Assembly (NCBI RefSeq): GCF_003473485.1
Contig: NC_053042.1
Span: 11,366,501 to 11,430,500 of the forward strand
Source: Medicago truncatula
Lineage: Eukaryota; Streptophyta; Magnoliopsida; Fabales; Fabaceae
DNA length: 64,000 nt
Direction of reading: 5' to 3'
This document shows, in pieces, positions 22,820 to 33,444 of this stretch; the first letter of the stretch is position 1; the number at the start of each line of letters is the position of its first letter. The notes under the pieces were generated by a model that saw nothing but the letters and a program-made list of their open reading frames with translations, searched no databases and was not told where the DNA came from. The translations under genes and the position numbers were made by a program.

Positions 22820-25325
22820 ATGTCATCATCACCAATTGCCACTCCTTCACCACCACCAACCACCGTCTCATCACCACCGTACGATCGAATCAAAGCCGTG
22901 AAAGAATTCGACGAAACAAAATCCGGCGTAAAAGGCTTAATCGACTCCGGAATCAAAACCATTCCATCTTTCTTCATCCATCCACCTGAAATCCTATCTG
23001 ACCTCACTCCACGATCAGATTTCCCCCAACCGGAAATCCCCACAATCGACCTCTCCGCCGTCCACCACTCCCGCGCCGCCGTGGTTGAACAGCTTCGTTC
23101 CGCCGCGAGTACAGTTGGATTCTTTCAAGTGATCAACCATGGAGTCGCGCCGGAATTGATGCGAAGTGTGATCGGTGCTATGAAGAAGTTTCATGAACAG
23201 CCTGCTGACGAGAGGAAGAAGGTGTACTGTAGGGAGATGGGAACTGGTGTTTCCTATATATCTAACGTTGATCTGTTCGCTTCTAAAGCTGCCAGCTGGC
23301 GTGACACGCTTCAGGTTCGAAAATTACCTACGAGAAAACAGTCATTGTGAGACATTGTTGCTTTAGTTTTTAAATAATTGAATTCGTAAGCACATTCTCG
23401 TGTCTATTTTGTTAGTCATTTTATGAACTTAACCAACGAAAAAACACATTGAGGACTAAGACCGAAATGGCTAAGAGTATGTTTGTTTAGAAAATAGCGA
23501 ATAGTTGATAAACTAGTTTACCGCGGATGAACTGAACTTATAACTTATAATAGATAACTGATATTTGATAAGTTAGCTGACTATTCAGTAGTAAAATTAA
23601 CAGTTGAACTAACTTTAAAATATGAAATGAAATGACATAAAAGTGACGGTTATAAGCAATAAGTTCAAAATCATGCCCTTGCCAAACAGACCCTAATAAA
23701 AAACACTTTTAGTGACTAATAAATTGAAATTTAAGATTAGACTCACTGTTGCATCTCACTAAAGTTAAACTAAGTGTGCATAGTGATAAATGAAAGTTGA
23801 AGTAAACATCAAAAGATGTCCATGAGAAAGTGAATTTTTTTTTGAAAATTCTGTTAAAGAAACATTTCTACAAAAAGCATGAATACTTTTAAAATTACAC
23901 GTCAAATGATTTTTATTTGTAAATTAATAAATTCAGTTGGAACAGTATTTTTCAATCATGTATTGCAAGAATGAGTTTATGTTGGTAAATTCTGTTTACT
24001 GATTGTTGCTTACTGCCCAGTTAGTTAATTATTTTCCAGTTGTTAGTAGTCAATGATTTTTATAGTTAATTCTGTTTTCTGATAGTTACTTTAATTGCAT
24101 CTTGAAAGTTTATCACTCTTTCAAGTTTTTAAGTTCTTCATGTTTTTCTTCTTTTCTTCATGCCTTCTTCTGATACGTTGATCATGTGTTACTCACGCAC
24201 TAAATAGGTGATTTTGATTAATTCATTTGTGCATAAATAGAAGTTAGTTTTATATGCAATCATCAATTCAGTCTTTCATAACAGTTTCAGTGATTAACAT
24301 GATCAACCCAATGGGACTAATGTGCTCGACAAATTCAAATTAAGAAATTATTTTAAAATTATAATTTTCAGAACCAAAATGATATTTCATTGTTATTTCA
24401 ATGGAATTTTGCAGATTAAGATGGGACCTGTCCCAGCGGAAGAGAAGGAGATTCCGGAGGTATGCAGGAAGGAGGTGATGGAGTGGGATAAAGAAGTGGT
24501 GCGTGTGGGAGATATTTTGCTTGGTTTGTTGAGTGAAGGGTTAGGGTTAGGTGAAGAAAGGCTCACAGAATTGGGTTTGTCGCAAGGGAGGGTGATGGTT
24601 GGCCACTATTACCCATTTTGCCCTCAGCCTAATCTTACTGTTGGACTCAATTCCCATGCAGATCCAGGGGCATTGACGGTATTGTTGCAGGATCATATTG
24701 GTGGCTTACAGGTTAGGACCCAACATGGTTGGATTAATGTAAAGCCTCTTGATGGAGCTTTGGTCATCAACATTGGAGATTTACTTCAGGTCAATTATAT
24801 TTTCTCTCTTATTTTTACTTTTTTTATTTTGTCTTTCCTTGTCTTCTCTTTTCGAGTAATGCTACGTAGTAGAAAACATTTTGCGCACGAACTTCACGAA
24901 TGTTCACATCAATTTTACATGGAAAGAAGAAAATTTATTGTGTTTTGATGGAAATCACAGGGGTAATGGCCAATGAGTGTTTTGTGATTGTGTCGTGCCT
25001 TTTCTTTTCGTAATGCCAAGCATTTTACTTTCTTTTTTTAATTTGGATTTCTCACATCCATAATTTTGTGTCTCAGATAATTTCGAACGAGGAGTATAAG
25101 AGTGCTGATCATCGTGTATTAGCCAATCCTTCCAACGAGCCACGAGTCTCGATTGCTGTTTTCCTCAACCCGGGTAATAGGGAGAAGCTCTTTGGTCCTT
25201 TACCAGAGCTAACATCAGCAGACAAGCCATCTCTTTATAGAGATTTCACGCTCAACGAATTCATGACAAGGTTCTTTAAGAAAGAGCTTGATGGTAAATC
25301 ATTGACTAATTTCTTCAGAAAGTGA
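22820..25325 (+). CDS. 2-oxoglutarate/Fe(II)-dependent dioxygenase, ACC oxidase homolog-like (copy A)
   Basis: Exons 22820-23314, 24415-24789 and 25077-25325 (495, 375, 249 nt) encode 372 residues. The N-terminal non-haem dioxygenase domain contains PTIDLSAV and GFFQVINHGV. The C-terminal 2OG-Fe(II) domain has the metal triad H246-x-D248 and H302 (SADHRVL) and the 2OG-binding R313-x-S315. Tyr230 lies in HYYPFCPQP. The family resembles plant '1-aminocyclopropane-1-carboxylate oxidase homolog' and desacetoxyvindoline 4-hydroxylase-like enzymes, which hydroxylate diverse specialised metabolites; the substrate cannot be inferred. A cytosolic location is expected, since no signal peptide is seen. 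The leader just before the ATG is C/A-rich and conserved in all three copies. AATAAA lies near 25435. It is the least disturbed copy, with introns of 1100 and 287 bp. Confidence 0.93.
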
Positions 25326-26599
25326 TGTTTCTATAAAGCAGTGGTTTCTGGTGATATTTCAATGTAATAGTAACTTTGTATCTTGGCACTGTACTGTTCA
25401 TGCATATATAAGTTATTAGGGAAGTTCATTGCTGAATAAAGGTGCTGTATATGTATATTAATAGGAGCACATTTGTTCTTCCATAAGTTCACAATATTCT
25501 TATCATGTTAGAAAAAGTTACTATTATACATAATACTCCCTCCGTCCCAATTTAATTGAGCCATTTGCTCATTTCACGTTTATTAAGAAAAATATATTAG
25601 TGAAGGAGAGAGAAAAATAGTTTTGAGTGTCTTTGTTAAGTATTGGTCCATTCTTCTTTATCATAAATGTAAAGTAGAATATATTGTATTGGAAGTAGTG
25701 AAAGTAGTATTAATTAAAGTTATAATTGAAAAAAAGTAATTAATATTGTATTGGAAAGTGAAATGACTCAGTTATTTTAGGACACTTTTTTATTGAAAAT
25801 GGCTCCGGTATTATGGGACGGAAGGAGTATATAAATTTATCATGTGCTCTATGTTGACACAATTCTGACCAAGCCGTTACAGTAATATGTTAATTTTTAA
25901 TGTTGGACCTTTATTGAATCTCATTTTCTGTTTGTTGATTGTGCTGTAATTAGTTGCATTATAAAAGGTTGATATTTGAACGGATTCCACTTATATGACT
26001 CATGACTCATCATGAGTGCTTCCATGTCCCAAATACTTCAGGATGTTTTGGTACCATTGATGAATAAAGTCCTATGATATTGTGAATCAAAATCAATTCC
26101 TATCCTCTTGTAATCGGTTCAGTTTCAAAGAAATCTATATAATTAGTTTAATTATTAGCAAAAAAAAAAACAACTGTTCTACAATTTTATTTTCTTTACA
26201 AAAAATAGAAAACCAACATATGTGATTTTATTAAAAGGGTATAATAAATTACAGCACATACAGATGAACGAGTTTGGGCAGTAATTTGAACGGTCATAAG
26301 TTTCTTAGAGTATCCACAATGGTAGTTTCCTAACTAGGACCCCTTAAATGGACCCCACGTGATACGTCACAAGTTTCTTTTGAGATGAAAATGGTAACTG
26401 ATTGTAAGAAAAAACCTGTCCATAAGACATGCATTACCCATTGATTAATTGGGGGTAATTTACCCTAATGACAACTATGATTAAATTCTCGAACAAAAGA
26501 GATAAAGTTTACATGTCGAATGAAAGTGAAACATACGAAGAAAATTAATATTATTGAGATAAAAATGGTAACTCTTGGGTGTGTTTGGGTTAGAAGAGA
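25326..26599. other. 3' flank of dioxygenase A and spacer
   Basis: It holds the A polyadenylation region, a Stowaway-like MITE (25536-25827), and a segment (about 25840-26310) homologous to 44455-44945 beyond copy C. That segment marks the right edge of the duplicated unit. From about 26311 the sequence differs, beginning GAGTATCCACAATGG, possibly another element end. No gene was seen. Confidence 0.55.
25536..25827. mobile_element. Stowaway-like MITE (292 bp)
   Basis: The ends CTCCCTCCGTCCCA and TGGGACGGAAGGAG are inverted and are flanked by TA dinucleotides, as in Tc1/mariner-derived Stowaway MITEs. No coding. It lies 3' of dioxygenase A and is absent from the corresponding flank of C. Confidence 0.85.
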
Positions 26600-27302
26600 G
26601 GTGGCATTTAGCATGGAAAAGGGAAAGAGTTTCCCACCATGGGAAAGCTAATTTTGACCATTAGATTAACTAAAGAACACAGTTTTATCATAGACCATCA
26701 ACACCAAAAAATTTCTCTATCCTCCATGACTTACCCAACCACCACCAGCCGTCTTTATTGCAAATTCTGAACAACCATGGCTACCATTCCAAGAGCTTGT
26801 ATCACACATTTCTACCACATATCATCCTTTGGTATTTCTTTAGTGGGTTAATGTAAATATGGGTCGGATATGGAGCTGAGGTTTGACCAAAGTCTTAGGA
26901 ATGCATTGGTGTCTTTTACTCACTAAAATTTTGCTATCTACATGATCCTGGTAAAACTATGTCGGGAAAAGCTTGAAATTGATTTCATGTCATGAATTAC
27001 TTAAAAGAGAAAGAGTAAATTAAATTAGCTTTTAAGACATCAGATTTAGAGATGAAAGTGATTCCACCATGGGGAAAGATTTAAAGATGTGAAAATTGAC
27101 TTAAAGATTTAGAGCGAGAGTAAATGTGGAAGAAGGTATAATGGGGTGGTGGGTGCAAGGAGGAAGATGAGATGTAGAGGGTGGATGGTTGGATTTGGTG
27201 TTGATGGTCTATGATAAAGTTGTGTTCTCTAGTTAATCTGATGGTCAAAATTAGTTTTCCCATGGTAGAAAACTCTTTCCCTTTTCCATGCTAAATGCCA
27301 CC
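26600..27302. mobile_element. MULE-type TIR element (703 bp)
   Basis: The ends GGTGGCATTTAGCATGGAAA and its inverse continue as TIRs of about 105 bp. A perfect 9-bp duplication TAGAAGAGA (26591-26599 and 27303-27311) flanks the element, which is the Mutator-superfamily hallmark. The interior has no recognisable gene. It lies about 280 bp upstream of dioxygenase pseudogene B. Confidence 0.9.
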
Positions 27303-29369
27303 TAGAAGAGAAGTTGTGAAGAGAGAAATATGTAAGAGAGAATATGAGAAGAGAAATATGTGAGAAATATCCTTCAAAAAAAATATGTACGTTAGCTGAG
27401 CTACCCTACTCTCCTTTTGTCCATTCTACTCTACACAATCAAAATCAATCCACGTCACGTTGTCGAGTGTAGAATTCTGCTACTCAAACTCAACTCAATT
27501 ACTCAACTGCTTTTTTCTTTCTATAACTCTAAAAACTTCCACACACACAAGCATTCCCTTCATTCATTCATTCAACTCCCAACAATGTCATCATCACCGA
27601 TCGCCACCCACTCACCACCACCAACATACGACCGTGCGAAAGATGTGAAAGAATTCGATGAAACAAAATCCGACGTAAAAGGCTTAATCGACTTCGGAAT
27701 CAAAACCATTCCATCTTTCTTTATTCACCCACCCGAAACTCTATCCGATCTCACTCCACGATCAGATTTCCCCCAACCAGAAATTCCCACAATCGACCTC
27801 TCCGCCATAAACATTCCCGTGTCGCCGTGGTTGATCAGCTTCGTTCCACTGCAAGTACGGTGGGATTCTTTCAGGTGATCAACCATGGTGTAGCGCCAGA
27901 TTTGATGCGAAACGTTATTGGTGCTATGAAGAAGTTTCATGAACAGCCTGCGGAGGAGAGGAAGAAGGTGTACCGTAGGGAGATGAGAACTGGTGTTTCG
28001 TATATGTCAAATGTTGATCTTTTCGCTTCTAAAGCTCCCAGCTGGCGTGACACACTCCAGGTTCGAAAATTATTTATGAGAACAGTCACTTTGATCTCTA
28101 AATATGTGAGATGTTGTTGTTGTAGTTTTTAAATATATTAAAACCGGAAGCACATTCTCGTGTCTATTTTGTTAGTAATTTTATGAACTTAACCAACGAA
28201 AAAATATATTGAGGACTAAGACCGAAATGACTAAGAGTATGTTTGTTTAAAAAATAGCGAATAGTTGATATCTGATAAGTTAGCTGATTGAGGTTTGTAA
28301 TATTCAGTAAAATTAACAGTTGAACTAACTTTAAAATATGAAATGAAATGACATAAAAATGACGGTTAATTACCAAACACATCTAATTTGATCAAATGAA
28401 CTTACAAGACATGTTATAAGTTATAAGTTCAAAATCATGCCTCGCCAAACAGACCCTAATAAAAAGCACTTTTAGTGACTCATAAATTAAAATTTAAGAT
28501 TAGACTGACTAAAGTGAAACTAAGCGTGCACAGTGCATTAAATGAAAGTTGAAGTAAACTTCAAAAGATGTCCATGAGAAAGTGAAAAATGTTTGAAAAT
28601 TCTGTTAAATAAACATTTCTACAAAAAGCCTGAATACTTTTAAAATTACACGTCAAATGATTTTTATTTGTATATTAAAAAAATCAGTTGAAACAGTATT
28701 TTTCAATCATGTATTGCAAGAATGAGCTTATGTTGGTAAATTATGTTTACTGATTGTTGCTTACTGCTCAGTTAGTTAATTATTTTTTGGTCGTTAGTAG
28801 TCAATGATTTTTTTTGTGAATTATGTTTGTTGATAGTTACTTTAATTGCATCTTGAAAGTTTATCACTCTTCGAAAGTTCTTTAAGCTTTTATGTTTTTC
28901 TTCTTTTCTTGATGCCTTTCTTCTGATATGTTTGATATGTGTTATCACAAAGTAAATATGTGATTTTGACTCGGCTTAAATAAGTAAAAGGTCTCTGTAA
29001 ATTGGCGCGTTTTTTGTTTTAGTCCCTGCAAATTTTTTTCTTGCGAAACAACCCTTATAATTACCATACGTTTTGGAACTCATCCCTTCCGTCAGGTTCC
29101 GTGAAAAAAATGCTTTGCTGGCTAACAGACGCCTACGTGGCACATGCTGATATGGCAACTGATGTCAACTGGGTTAAGTAGAGGGACTAAAACCAAAAAC
29201 GTATTTTTACACAGGGATGTAATTAAAAAAATGTAAACATCAATTTTTGAATTTTAAAAACCACTCTTTCCTTCTTCTTCCTCTCTCTGATCTTTCATTC
29301 TTCTTTTTCTTCAATCCATCCATGTCCAAATTTCAATTGCATGCGCCCTAAAACCCATTTTCTTCAACA

Positions 29370-29807
29370 GTGTGTTCTCATTCCATAGGCAACTCATTTG
29401 ATAACTATTCTACACCTTCTCCACCACCTTCACCTTATAATTACTACACCAATTACTCTGATAACTATTTTAGTGGCAATTACTTTCCCGGTTATTATCC
29501 CGGTGGTGCTTACCCACCACCACCGTCGCCACACCATTTCTTTGAATGTATTGAAAGTTATGCTGCTGTTGGGCCTAGTGGACCGTCTGCGCCGCTTGAA
29601 TATTCATTCTCGTTTGATCCAGGGCCAAAAGGAGGTAAAATGGGCTTAGGAGCTGGACTAGCTGTTGGTGTTGCTGCTGGGGCGCTGGGTCGACTTGCTC
29701 TGGAAGAAGGGGTGAGGTATGAAGAGCGTGGTCTTGCGGATATGGTTGAGAGTGATCTTACTTCTGCGAGAGATGATTATGGAGATATGCATTACCAAGA
29801 TTATTGA
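29370..29807 (+). CDS. Chimeric ORF in Pack-MULE: SRC2/C2-domain protein tail
   Basis: The 145-residue frame starts in or just beyond the left TIR (MCSHSIGNSF). It continues into Pro/Tyr-rich sequence and a Gly/Ala-rich hydrophobic segment with MGLGAGLAVGVAAGALGRLA, then RYEERGLADMVESDL and a Tyr/Asp-rich tail. That order matches the C-terminal part of plant SRC2-like C2-domain proteins. The C2 domain itself is missing, so the original role (Ca-dependent membrane association) is not expected. A 3' UTR-like stretch with a (TG)n run follows. It is a captured fragment; whether it is expressed is unknown. It lies on the same strand as, and inside, intron 1 of the dioxygenase pseudogene. Confidence 0.7.
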   Translation: MCSHSIGNSFDNYSTPSPPPSPYNYYTNYSDNYFSGNYFPGYYPGGAYPPPPSPHHFFECIESYAAVGPSGPSAPLEYSFSFDPGPKGGKMGLGAGLAVGVAAGALGRLALEEGVRYEERGLADMVESDLTSARDDYGDMHYQDY

Positions 29808-30184
29808 GTTCTTTGTAGTTGGTGTTTGATAAGGTTTGGAGTTTCAAGGAGTGTTGTTTTGGCACATACAAAAAGATGTGTGTGTGTGTGTGATTGAATG
29901 CATATGTGTTGCTTTATTTGATGCTAGATGATAAAGAATGAAGTAAGAAAGCAAATGATTATCATGTGATGTGATGATTTGGAATTGTTCAACCAGTTAT
30001 ATTATGAAAATTAACGTTGGTTTTCTATTTTAGTGTGGTTAGTGTATTCTGTGTTTTGTTCATGATTTCTCATAGATCTTTGTATAATGGCAAATTAGTT
30101 TGCAGCATAAGTCTGTTCATGATCTTCCTCATTGTTGTGTGATGTTTCCCTTTTAGTGTTATATTTATGCCTAATTTATCTGAT

Positions 30185-30373
30185 GAGGAATGCTAACAAC
30201 ACTCTCTTTTGAGCACTCTTTCTAGCACTCACTCTTTTATTGGGTGAAATCAATGTATGTCCCACCACTTTATGTGGGTTCCATTTCCAAAGTGTAGGTC
30301 CTACATTGAATTCACCAATAAAAGAGTGAGTGCTAGAGAGAGTGCTCAAAAGAGAGTGTTGCTAGCATTCCTC
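30185..30373. mobile_element. MITE (189 bp) nested in the Pack-MULE
   Basis: The ends GAGGAATGCTA and TAGCATTCCTC lead into long inverted arms that share CACTCTCTTTTGAGCACTCT-type sequence. A perfect 10-bp duplication TTTATCTGAT (30175-30184 and 30374-30383) flanks it. It is non-coding and of MULE type by target-duplication length. It inserted after, or travelled with, the captured segment. Confidence 0.88.
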
Positions 30374-30633
30374 TTTATCTGATATGAGTACAAGGCTATG
30401 TTACCTTTTCATAAATTAACCTAGTGAAAGTGAACCCATATGGCATTGTTTTCCTTTCAAAGGTGTGGCATGTTGAAGAATTTAAGGTTCTTTCGATGAT
30501 TGTTTGTTAATCATTTCAACTGTCCACAAGTTTATTGAGAACTTAGTTGTGGTGCTTATATCGTTGCTTTATTTATCAAATATTTGATCAGCTGGGGTGT
30601 GTAGTGACTTTTTAGCATTGATAATTTGAATTT

Positions 30634-30684
30634 GGCTTAAATAAGGAAAAGGGCCCTGTAAGTTGGTGCATTTTAGGGTTTTAG
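30634..30684 (+). repeat. Extra internal terminus of the Pack-MULE family
   Basis: GGCTTAAATAAGGAAAAGG followed by CCCTGTAAGTTGG repeats the outermost 50 bp of the left TIR in the same orientation, but lies inside the element just before the right TIR. Together with the true right end it would delimit a 502-bp mini-element (30634-31135). Confidence 0.7.
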
Positions 30685-32289
30685 GGAATTGATGAGTTGC
30701 CTAATATGATGATTGAGAAATGGAATGAGAAGACATGGTTGAAGGAAAAGGGTTTTAGGGCGCATGCAATTGAAAGTTGGATATGGAAGGATTGAAGAAG
30801 AAGAAGAAGAATGAAAGATCAAAGAGATGAAGAAGAAGGAAAGAGTTTTTTTAAAATTCAAAAATTGATGTTTACGTTTTTTTCATTACATCCCTGTGTA
30901 AAAATTCTTTTTTGGTTTTAGTCCTTCTACTTAACCCAGTTGGCACCAGTTGCCATACCATCATGTGCCACGTAGGCGTCCGTTAGTCAGCAAACCATTT
31001 TTTTCACGGAACCTGACGGCAGGGACGAGTTCCAAAATGTTTGGTAATTACAAGGGCTGTTTCGCAAGAAAAAAACTTACAGGGACTAAAACGAAAAACG
31101 CGCCAACTTACAGGGACCTTTTACTTATTTAAGCCTTTTGATTCATTCATTTTTGCATAAATAGAAGTTAGTTTTATAGACAACCATCAATTTAGTTTCT
31201 AAAATTGCACGAACAAACAAATTGTTTGAAATTAAAAATCCTCAATTTGATCACTCTTTCATAACAATTTCAGTGATTAACATGATCAACCCAATGGGAC
31301 TAATGTGAATTATTGATCTTCTACAATTTTCAGAATCAAATTGGTATTTGATCATTATTTCAATGGAATTTTGCAAATTAAGATGGGACCCGTCCCAGCG
31401 AAAGCGAAGGAGATTCCTGAGGTATGCACGAAGGAGGTGATGGAGTGGGATAAAGAAGTGGTGCGTGTGGGAGATATTTTGCTGGGCTTGTTGAGTGAAG
31501 GGTTAGGATTAGGGGAAGAAAGGCTCACGGAATTGGGTTTGTTGAGAGGGAGGGTGATGGTTGGCCACTATTACCCATTTTGCCCTCAGCCTAATCTTAC
31601 TGTTGGACTCAATTCCCATGCAGATCCAGGGGCACTGACATTATTGTTGCAGGATCATATTGGTGGCTTACAAGTTAGGACCCAACATGGTTGGATTAAT
31701 GTCGAGCCTCTTGGTGGAGCTTTGGTCATCAACATTGGAGATTTACTTCAGATCAATTATATTTTCTTTCTCTTATGTTTACTTTTTTTATTTTGTCTTT
31801 CCTTGTCTTTTCTTTTCGAGTAACGCTACGTAGTACAAAACATTTTGCGCACGAACTTCACGAATGTTCACATCAATTTTACAAGGAAAGAAGAAAATTT
31901 GTTGTGTATTGATGGAAATCATAGGGGTAATGGTCAATGAGTGTCTTGTGGTTGTGTCGTGCCTTTTCTTTTCGTAATGCCAAGCATTTTACTTTCTTTT
32001 TTTAATTTGGATTTCTCACATCCATAATTTTGTGTCTCAGATAATTTCAAACGAGGAGTATAAGAGTGCTGATCATCGTGTATTAGCCAATCCTTCCAAC
32101 GAGCCACAAGTCTCGATTGCTGTTTTCCTCAACCCGGGTACTAGGGAGAAGCTCTTTGGTCCTTTACCATAGCTAACGTCAGCAGAGAAGCCATCTCTTT
32201 ATAGAGATTTCACGCTCAACGAATTCATGACAAGGTTTTTGAAAAAAGAGCTTGATGGTAAATCATTGACTAATATCTTCAGAAAGTGA

Positions 32290-33444
32290 TGTTTCTATAA
32301 AGCAGTGGTTTCTGGTGATATATCAATGTAATATTAACTTTGTATCATGGCAACTGTATTGTTTATGGATATATAAGTTATTAAAGAAAAAACTCAATTC
32401 AGATTCTAAAATCCGAAAAATCACATGAGCATTTTTGTAAAAATTATAGGGCGTGTGAGAAGTTGATAGGGTTGAAAAAGTAAAACCTTCAAAATTATTG
32501 GGCAGGACACTTCAATTAGAGTTCAAACTTTAGCCACTCCATTCATGTGTGAATTTTAATGATTATTTATCATTTTTTTCATCTAAAAAAACACAGCCTT
32601 GTCAAAAAAATCTAAAAAAACACAGTTAGTCAATATTTTTGATTAACATTAACAAATACCAATTATTGGGCATGACACTTCGATCAGAGTTCAAACTTTA
32701 GTCACTCCATTCATGTGTGAATTTTTATGATTATTTATCATTTTTTCATCTAAAAAAACACAGCCTTGTCAAAAAAAAATCTAAAAAAACACAGTTAATC
32801 AATATTTTTGATTAACATTAACAAATACCAAAATGTTACTCATCTGTTTTAAAATAAATATCACTTTAACAATAACAATTTGTTTCTAAATGAATGTTAC
32901 TTACATATTTATTTTAATGTAAGATCATTATTTTACTTTTAGTTTTTTGAAGGATATTTTACTTCTAATTATATGCTCTAACTAATGAAATATATACTGC
33001 TTCCTAAACATTACATTCATAAATAAAACTATTTCAATAAAATTGTCATGTCATTCAACATCATTATATTTTTTAATCTGTGTAAAATGTTAAACACACT
33101 CGTTTTAAAATTTAACTCCAGTAAACTCTTTGCATGTTAACTTATATGTCGTGTCATACCTCAACAAGTATTTACTGATATAAAAAAAACTCTTGAATGT
33201 TTACTCAAAATTAGAATTAAAAACAGTTTAATCTTATCATGTTAGCTAATATATCCTAATCTCATTTGACTATTCTAAAAATCTCTACTTTGTAAAATCA
33301 AAATCAATCAATTTCACATTGTTGAGTACACAACTTTTACTACTCAAAATCAAACTCAACTACTTATTTTCTTCCTTCAAAATCAAAACCCAAACCCACA
33401 CACACACAAACATTCCCTTCCCATCATTCATTCAATTCCTAACA
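32290..33444. other. Spacer and upstream region of dioxygenase C
   Basis: From about 32450 the sequence is homologous to the region upstream of copy A (from about 20785). It contains a 168-bp tandem duplication not present in A. The leader just before the ATG is C/A-rich, as in A. No TATA box was recognised. Confidence 0.55.
32493..32829 (+). repeat. Tandem duplication, period about 168 bp
   Basis: Two adjacent copies, starting near 32493 and 32661, each run from ATTATTGGGCA to AACAAATACCA and differ at only a few sites. The homologous stretch upstream of copy A has one copy (about 20795-20910). The duplication is therefore specific to C and lies about 600-950 bp before its start codon. Confidence 0.85.

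Larger units (their letters stand above)
28973..31135. mobile_element. Pack-MULE (2163 bp) with captured gene fragment
   Basis: The ends GGCTTAAATAAG and CTTATTTAAGCC begin TIRs of roughly 400 bp that can be followed to about 29400 on the left and about 30700 on the right. The target duplication is TTTTGACTC/TTTTGATTC (28964-28972 and 31136-31144, one mismatch). In dioxygenase A the uninterrupted intron reads GTGATTTTGATTAATTCATT at this place. No transposase is present. The interior holds the tail of a C2-domain/SRC2-like gene (29370-29807) and its 3' UTR-like sequence, plus a nested MITE. This is the definition of a Pack-MULE. Confidence 0.9.
27585..32289 (+). pseudogene. 2OG/Fe(II) dioxygenase copy B, degenerate
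   Basis: The exon equivalents are 27585-28060, 31377-31751 and 32041-32289. Against A and C, exon 1 has an in-frame 18-nt loss in the Pro/Ser-rich N-terminus plus a 1-bp deletion near 27805-27815 that shifts the frame. The acceptor before exon 2 is GCAA instead of GCAG, and the donor after exon 2 is AT instead of GT. Exon 3 has TAG at 32170-32172 where A and C have Glu, and the 2OG-binding Arg of RVS is Gln. The metal-binding HAD and ADH motifs remain readable. Intron 1 carries a 2163-bp Pack-MULE; without it and one 9-bp duplication the intron would be 1144 bp, matching A. Several independent lesions make function very unlikely. Confidence 0.93.
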
